A stretch of DNA of 12,332 nucleotides. Source: Synechococcus sp. CO36386bin_37 (GTDB lineage: Bacteria; Cyanobacteriota; Cyanobacteriia; PCC-6307; Cyanobiaceae). Shown one piece after another: positions 7,801 through 12,332 of the stretch; within the stretch, counting starts at the first letter, position 1, and every line of letters begins with the position of its first letter. Made by a program: the position numbers and the translations under genes. The stretch spans positions 1 through 12,332 of the forward strand of contig WTGE01000063.1 in NCBI GenBank assembly GCA_011525445.1, given 5' to 3'. The notes under the pieces were generated by a model. The model worked only from the letters and a program-made list of their open reading frames with translations. It made no database searches and had not been told where the DNA came from.

Positions 7801-8625
7801 TTAAAAATCGGTGTTGGGATTTTTGGCCTTTTTCAAGATGTGCTTAAGCTCTGGAAATTCTTCTATTCTTTTATGGCAAAACTCTCGGAGTTGCGTCATG
7901 TTTTCATCGCTTATAGTAAGGCTTTTGCCTTTGATAATGTTTTGGTTCTTGCTGGGAAGGCTTGGGGGTTTAAGGGTCTTAATAGAAAGACTATTGCAGA
8001 TGTCTATGGTTGTTGAAGTGTGTTCTGTAAGTAATTGACTGTAAGATACGCTATAGGCATTTGGGTTGTTCTTGCATTGTGTTATGCCATCAATTACGTG
8101 TGCAGCCCAGCGCTCAAAGTAATCTTTGTAATTTGTGGTTTGATACCTTTGTGATTGACCAGAGGGTCTTGCTGCTGCGAGCTCTAGAGGAGTCTCTGTT
8201 TTTGGCCCTTCATTCCAGTTCCATCTGTGCATGAATTTCCAGAGTGAGGCGATTGTCTCCGCGGGGTCTCTCCAAATGTAAATGATCTTGAGCGGTAGAT
8301 TGCAGGCGTCTGCCCCAAGGTGGCTTAAGGGAAAATGTGACTTGATTATGCTTGCATTACAAGCTAATTTATCATTGACTTTGATATTTGATAATCCTTT
8401 GATGAAGCTTTTGACGCTCGTTTCGCTGAAAAAGTTGATATCAGCGCCAAGTGGATGCAGGTCATAATTCAGCCATGGATTCGAGTGGTAATTGCTTACA
8501 ATGCTTAAGCTATTCATTGTAAAGTGTGTTCCACTCCTCTCATGGGAGCAAACCATGAGCTGATCCTTAATTGCGTCGGATGTTTCGATTTGGAGTTTCT
8601 TTTTAAGCGTGAAATTTACGTTCAT
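7801..8625 (-). CDS. PAPS-dependent sulfotransferase family protein
   Basis: A 274-residue sulfotransferase-like protein. Such enzymes move sulfate from PAPS to a hydroxyl or amine on a glycan, lipid or small molecule. The 5'-phosphosulfate loop is seen as CSHERSGTHFTMNSL (residues ~26-40), KSHFP at 95-99 matches the conserved (T/S)HxP segment, and the 3'-phosphate site is WRDPAETIASLWKF (118-131), with Arg119 and Ser127 in the expected places. YKDYFERWAAHV (~166-177) resembles the conserved acceptor-side helix. The length is normal and the frame intact. The ATG at 8625 is the only sensible start, with no strong ribosome site. The gene is visibly AT-richer than the core genes and sits between the two halves of a decayed module. 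The substrate is unknown; a surface polysaccharide is plausible given the neighbours. Confidence 0.85.
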   Translation of the reverse strand: MNVNFTLKKKLQIETSDAIKDQLMVCSHERSGTHFTMNSLSIVSNYHSNPWLNYDLHPLGADINFFSETSVKSFIKGLSNIKVNDKLACNASIIKSHFPLSHLGADACNLPLKIIYIWRDPAETIASLWKFMHRWNWNEGPKTETPLELAAARPSGQSQRYQTTNYKDYFERWAAHVIDGITQCKNNPNAYSVSYSQLLTEHTSTTIDICNSLSIKTLKPPSLPSKNQNIIKGKSLTISDENMTQLREFCHKRIEEFPELKHILKKAKNPNTDF

Positions 8626-8748
8626 TTTGGGGCGATCGAGATTAGCATTTTGAAAATTCAGGAAACTTTGGCTTGGGCTTTATTGAAAATTGGGGATTAA
8701 GTTGAAGAGACTTATTCTCTTAAACCTCTCACGTATTCACTCAGTTCT

Positions 8749-9183
8749 TTGCACAAGCTACCAGCCCGGCCGCACCCCTTCTTCAGCCGAATCGAAGGGG
8801 CATTCGTAGCTGCCTTGGTTGGTAGCAGTTTTGTCACGCACAAGGGGAATGGCAATTTGCTTTCCGGCGTTACCAAGAAAACAGAGGTCTATTCCAATAT
8901 GAGTTCGCCTGCCATGGCCATAGGCGCAGGACGTCTTAAACGAATTGCACTTCGGTCAGCCATGGACTTCCCATGCGTATATGAGCTACGACACCCACTT
9001 CTGCATGAAGTGAGTCGTGACGCAGAAGCACTCAGGCGGACTGGATGGTTGAAAATCGGCAGCAAAAGGACCATTCATGGTTCAATTCATTCCAGTAAAT
9101 GCCTCCTGTTTTTTCCTAGGGCACTTCTTCAGCAACCACTACTTACAGGCTTAGTTGTTTGGCTCATTGGCGTGTCCGTGTGA
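8749..9183 (+). pseudogene. Broken copy of 3-methyladenine DNA glycosylase (Mpg)
   Basis: The frame is open for 144 codons but only its first ~65 match Mpg, compared here with the intact start at 12008-12332. Shared points are FFSR (intact FFCR), LVGSSFVTHKGNGNLLSGV (intact [19 protein letters not shown]) and KTEVYS (intact ETEAYS, which carries the catalytic Glu). Near 8945-8955 the similarity moves to another frame: GQPWTSHAYMSYDTHFCMK matches [18 protein letters not shown], followed by a TGA and then VVTQKHSGGLDG as in the family's next segment. So the gene has a frameshift and in-frame stops. Past ~9055 no Mpg similarity is seen. It lies to the right of the decayed TPR gene, as intact Mpg does beside intact TPR. 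Confidence 0.8.
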
Positions 9184-9299
9184 CTGCTGTCAAAAGCAAG
9201 GTGCTGAGAAGGGTATAGGTCAGTTTCATACGTTTCAAATTGTGGAGAAGTTTCCTGAGTTCCTAAATAATTAAGTTGAGATTCAATTCTAAAAGACCG

Positions 9300-9689
9300 A
9301 TGCATCAGCAGTTAATTGAGAAAGCTGACGAGTTTGGAGTTGATTCTCCTTCATCCATTCAACAGCGAGATCACCCAAAAAGAAATGTGAAGAAACCAAC
9401 TAATCATTACCTATGTAGAAGGCGGCGCCCAAAAGCTCCACCTGGCAATACTCAACTGACAAGAAGCCGCTGCTTCAATCTTCCAACCTTCTGTATGAAG
9501 GCGAATACGAAGAAGCTGGAGCTTGGATGCAGTCAAATGAACAATATCACCATCGGACTTCCTGATGTGGAGGCGGTGATTCTGCTAGAGGTGCAGAAGA
9601 GTAATAAATCGTTCAAGGATATGTATCAGCAACTAATTAAACAGATCCGATGGGAATACCAGAAGACCCAAAACGGATCAGGTCGGTAG
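9300..9689 (+). CDS. Hypothetical protein, no recognised family
   Basis: A 129-residue frame from the ATG at 9300 (a TTG at 9276 would add 8 residues). The first half is hydrophilic and basic, with RNVKKPTNHYLCRRRRPKAP around residues 32-52. The second half is more protein-like, with NNITIGLPDVEAVILLEVQK and then a helical, charged end (FKDMYQQLIKQIRWEYQK). There is no signal peptide or membrane segment and no strong ribosome site. It converges with the intact TPR gene, stop to stop, with a 4-base gap. It could be a small orphan gene, a fragment of a longer one, or a chance frame; being open for 129 codons beside a decayed region gives only moderate support. Confidence 0.4.
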   Translation: MHQQLIEKADEFGVDSPSSIQQRDHPKRNVKKPTNHYLCRRRRPKAPPGNTQLTRSRCFNLPTFCMKANTKKLELGCSQMNNITIGLPDVEAVILLEVQKSNKSFKDMYQQLIKQIRWEYQKTQNGSGR

Positions 9690-9693
9690 TAGG

Positions 9694-11997
9694 TCAATAC
9701 TGCTGATATGACTTCTCTTCCACCAATGCTGAGCCATAGGTGATATTGATTTCTTTTTTGATGGCTGCTCGCTGATCGTTCCGCTGATAGACCGATCGTG
9801 CCAGACGTATAAAACTTTGGCCAAAGTTTTTTTTGCGTTCTTGATCTCGAATATGGTCTTCTATCTGCCAAAGGTCTTGATTGACTTTCTTGAGGCGTTG
9901 GATCAGCTTTGGGTCAATATTGAGCTGAAGATCATTCATTGTGGTTTCTAGTGCCTCTAGCTCTTTTTTGACATTCTCCAGAGCAGTGCCTTGAAGATGC
10001 TGGGCCTTGATCTGCAGGATGGTGATCCTGTCTAAGAGTTCACCCAGAGAAACAGGGGCAAGGATGTTTTGGATAAAATTTGATTTGATTGCAGGCTGAG
10101 AAATTGTTTCTACTTTAGTAAGTGTTGAGTTTGCTCTGTAATTGTGTAGTGCCTCTGCTACTCGCCTCATGACCTCGTCCCAGTTTCCTCGCTCTCTCTG
10201 ACGGAACAGACGTACAGAGGGATACCAAAAGGTTGTGTCGCCTTCCAAGCCCCAACGCCAATCAGGAACTTTATGGAGTAACAGCCAAGTTGTTTTGCCC
10301 ATTCCCCCTGCCAGGTGTGCGACAGAAGAGTCACTTGTGATGACTAGATCGCAGTTGGCAATGATGGCTGCTGTCTCCAAGAAATCCCAGGTCTCGTTGA
10401 TTTGATCCTGGCAACTAACAAACTGATCCTTGAAGGAGCAGGTTGCCAGTTGTTCGCTGCCGAAGCCCTTCTGGAGGGAGACCAGTGAAATTTGACAGCT
10501 TGCTGCAATTGGAGAAAAAGTTTCTAGTGCTAATGAACGCCCCCGAAGCCCTGTTTTTTCTGCTTCTGGATTGCCTTGCCAGTTGATGCCGACGAATGGT
10601 TTTTCTTTTGGCCCCAGGATGTCGGACCACTTTGCAGTGAGTTCTTCTGTAGTCTTTATATAGGGCTTAGAAATGATCGGTTCGTCAGGACTAACCCCTA
10701 AATGTTTCGGCAGTGAAAGAAGAGGTATCCACTGCCCCTTGCTCACTTGATTGGCTTGCTGTGGAGAAAGTGGCGATGGATCAATGCCTGATGTTTGGAT
10801 CAATGAGTGGAGTTTTGTTTGAGCGCAGAGCGAAACAGCAGCGCATTGACCCTTAAGGAATAGCGCGTAACGCATGAACTGAAGTGTATCCCCGAGTCCC
10901 TGTTCTGAAACAACAAGCAGACTGCTAGTTGTTCTGAGTGCGACCTCGCCAATCGATTGTCTGCACTTGGGTAGGGCGTGCGGTTTTAATACATTTTTCT
11001 CTTTCTTGCTGCGCCATTCATAATGCTCCCAACCGTTTTTGTAGTCGCCGGCAAGCAACATTGTTAGCGAGGCGTTCCAGTGAGCATCGGTGTAGTTGGG
11101 ATTGAGCTCTAGGGCTCTGTTATAGGCAGTGATGGCAGCGTTGAGTTCGCCCTGCTCCTTGAGTGCAGTGCCGAGATTGTTGAGAGTTTCTGGGTTGTTG
11201 GGATTGAGTTGAAGGGCTCTGTTGTAGGCAGTGATGGCAGCGTTGAGTTCTCCCTGTTCCCTGAGTGCATTGCCGAGGTTGTTATGAGTTTCTGGGTCGT
11301 TGGGCTTGAGTCGAAGGGCAGTGTTGTAAGAGGAGATTGCTGCAGTGAATTCGCCCTGGTCCTGGAAGGCATTGCCAAGGTTGAAGTGAGCGTCTGTGTA
11401 ATTGGGATTGAGCTCTAAGGCTTTGTTGTAGGAAGCGATGGCAGCGCCAACGTCACCCAGCTCCTTGAGGGCAATCCCGAGGTTGTTGTGAGCGTCTGGG
11501 TAGTTGGGATTGAGTTCCAGGGCTTTGTTGTAAGAAGCGATGGCTTCGGCAAGGTCGCCCTTCTCTCTGAGGGCATTGCCCAGGTTGTTGTAAGCGTCTG
11601 TGTAGTTGGGATTGAGCTCCAGGGCTTTGTTGTAGGAAGCGATGGCAGAGGTAAGGGCGCCCTGTTTCTTGAGAGCAATGCCGAGATTGTTGTGAGCGGC
11701 AATGTCGTCGGGTTTGAGATGTAGGGCTTTTTGGAAAAGTGGAATACTTTTGTCGGGCCTGCTTTGTATCAAATAAATTGTCGCCAGGTTGGCGTAGATT
11801 TCTTGATTTTTAGTTCCTGCTGAAATCAGTTCTTCATAAATTTCTTCTGCTTCCTGAAGTTTGCCCTGATTGATTAGTACGAGTGCTCGTTCATGTTTCG
11901 AGGTTTGAGTAGCAGAGCTTGTAGGACCTCTTTCCCTTTTGTTTGGATTTGATTGACCTGCAGAGAAGCCCCCGCCACCTTTACTGGGCTTACCCAT
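9694..11997 (-). CDS. TPR protein with glycosyltransferase-like domain and C-terminal DUF6165 domain
   Basis: A 767-residue protein in three parts. Residues 1-34 are a basic, Gly-rich leader ([15 protein letters not shown]). About nine tetratricopeptide repeats fill ~35-330; the middle six are near-identical, built on NNLGNALxxxG then [14 protein letters not shown]. Residues ~355-620 resemble the glycosyltransferase-like domain often fused to TPRs (GT9/GT41-type), with [50 protein letters not shown] and [11 protein letters not shown]. Residues ~645-767 match DUF6165: [49 protein letters not shown] and the terminal [10 protein letters not shown]. No signal peptide is present, so it is probably cytoplasmic. 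It likely acts on sugars in surface glycan or protein glycosylation, which is inferred. The ATG at 11997 faces the Mpg gene; a decayed paralogue lies at 5945-7425. Confidence 0.9.
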   Translation of the reverse strand: MGKPSKGGGGFSAGQSNPNKRERGPTSSATQTSKHERALVLINQGKLQEAEEIYEELISAGTKNQEIYANLATIYLIQSRPDKSIPLFQKALHLKPDDIAAHNNLGIALKKQGALTSAIASYNKALELNPNYTDAYNNLGNALREKGDLAEAIASYNKALELNPNYPDAHNNLGIALKELGDVGAAIASYNKALELNPNYTDAHFNLGNAFQDQGEFTAAISSYNTALRLKPNDPETHNNLGNALREQGELNAAITAYNRALQLNPNNPETLNNLGTALKEQGELNAAITAYNRALELNPNYTDAHWNASLTMLLAGDYKNGWEHYEWRSKKEKNVLKPHALPKCRQSIGEVALRTTSSLLVVSEQGLGDTLQFMRYALFLKGQCAAVSLCAQTKLHSLIQTSGIDPSPLSPQQANQVSKGQWIPLLSLPKHLGVSPDEPIISKPYIKTTEELTAKWSDILGPKEKPFVGINWQGNPEAEKTGLRGRSLALETFSPIAASCQISLVSLQKGFGSEQLATCSFKDQFVSCQDQINETWDFLETAAIIANCDLVITSDSSVAHLAGGMGKTTWLLLHKVPDWRWGLEGDTTFWYPSVRLFRQRERGNWDEVMRRVAEALHNYRANSTLTKVETISQPAIKSNFIQNILAPVSLGELLDRITILQIKAQHLQGTALENVKKELEALETTMNDLQLNIDPKLIQRLKKVNQDLWQIEDHIRDQERKKNFGQSFIRLARSVYQRNDQRAAIKKEINITYGSALVEEKSYQQY
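11092..11703 (-). repeat. Six tandem 102-base repeats encoding TPR units
   Basis: Six 34-codon units (residues ~99-302 of the TPR protein) repeat in tandem with strong DNA similarity. The recurring plus-strand motifs are TTGTTGTAGGAAGCGATGGC, TTGGGATTGAGCTC and GCCCAGGTTGTTGT-type blocks. Two sub-types alternate in the protein: [13 protein letters not shown] in units 1-3 and [14 protein letters not shown] in the last two, with a divergent unit ([14 protein letters not shown]) between. Like units sit next to like, as expected from local unit duplication or gene conversion. The block is exactly what the decayed paralogue lacks. It is coding repeat DNA, not CRISPR. Confidence 0.9.
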
Positions 11998-12007
11998 TCC
12001 GTATCAC

Positions 12008-12332
12008 TTGCCTATTCACAGGCTAAGAGAAGTCCAGCCCCAAGCCACTCCCATACCTGCTCAGACCATCACCAAGAATTTCCCAGCCCTGCCCAACGCC
12101 TTTTTCTGCCGTCCTGCAGATCTGGTTGGCCCTGACTTGGTCGGTTGCCATTTGGTCAAACGCAAGGGCAATGGCACCCTGCTCTGGGGCGTGATTGTGG
12201 AAACCGAGGCCTATTCCCAAGATGAACCCGCTTGTCATGGCTACCGACGCAGGTCTCCGCAAAACGAAACGCTCTTTGGTGAGCCAGGGCGGTTTTATGT
12301 GTATGTCAGCTATGGCATCCACCACTGCGTGA
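12008..12332 (+). CDS. mpg: 3-methyladenine DNA glycosylase (Mpg/AAG family), N-terminal part
   Basis: A partial frame running off the right edge. It encodes a monofunctional base-excision repair enzyme that removes alkylated purines such as 3-methyladenine. Family marks are [20 protein letters not shown], then [19 protein letters not shown] with the catalytic Glu of ETEAY, and [19 protein letters not shown]. The start is unclear: no ATG or GTG is in frame before the conserved region. The frame is open from about 11957, and the only common alternative start is the TTG at 12008, 10 bases from the divergent TPR start, without a clear ribosome site. AGAGAAG lies further on (~12026-12032). The 5' end may have been altered when the TPR gene arrived next to it. 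Promoter signals would have to lie inside the TPR gene. Confidence 0.85.
   Translation, partial: MPIHRLREVQPQATPIPAQTITKNFPALPNAFFCRPADLVGPDLVGCHLVKRKGNGTLLWGVIVETEAYSQDEPACHGYRRRSPQNETLFGEPGRFYVYVSYGIHHCV

Noticed and set aside
8705..8721. AAGAGA-CTTAT-TCTCTT hairpin between the sulfotransferase and the Mpg pseudogene
   Set aside because: A perfect six-pair stem but with no following T-run in either useful orientation and no gene ending there; probably incidental.
11092..11703. Regular 102-base tandem repeats that might suggest a repeat array such as CRISPR
   Set aside because: The repeats are contiguous, in frame and encode TPR units; there are no unique spacers.
11209..11724. Open frames on the plus strand and in other minus frames across the TPR gene
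   Set aside because: They are shadows created by the in-frame repeats of the TPR gene; their products are repetitive mirror translations with no family likeness.

Overview
The window looks like marine picocyanobacterial DNA, most likely Synechococcus. This rests on the order ileS / membrane protein / tRNA-Leu(UAG) / crtR / gatC / creatininase, a cyanobacterial beta-carotene hydroxylase, moderate GC and tightly packed core genes. Strain and clade cannot be fixed from sequence alone. All functional names come from reading motifs, not from a database search. || Left part (1-4387) is core genome. The 5' end of ileS runs off the left edge. It overlaps a Ycf66-like membrane protein gene upstream of it. 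A divergent tRNA-Leu and crtR follow. A leftward cluster then holds a queuosine-precursor-type transporter (DUF165), a 47-residue membrane protein, a creatininase-family hydrolase and gatC. The last three are tightly spaced or overlapping and probably form one translationally coupled unit that meets crtR tail to tail. || Right part (4388-12332) is an accessory, partly decayed region. It has a long AT-rich spacer containing the debris of a small gene, and an exported NTF2-like protein gene. Next comes a long stretch with no open frame that is a decayed copy of the large TPR/glycosyltransferase-like/DUF6165 gene found intact further right. An AT-rich sulfotransferase gene and a broken fragment of a 3-methyladenine DNA glycosylase (Mpg) gene follow. 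Then come an orphan ORF, the intact 767-residue TPR protein and the start of the intact Mpg gene. || The main result is that the right part contains the same two-gene module twice, in the same order and orientation: leftward TPR-GT-DUF6165, then rightward Mpg. The left module is decayed (about 5945-9183) and carries a sulfotransferase between its halves. The right module is intact, with its two start codons only about 10 bases apart. The decayed TPR copy lacks the block of six near-identical 102-base TPR repeats of the intact copy, so the repeat array was either expanded in one copy or lost from the other. A TPR + GT-like + DUF6165 protein beside a PAPS-type sulfotransferase suggests a strain-variable cell-surface glycan modification locus. 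That role is inferred, not demonstrated.
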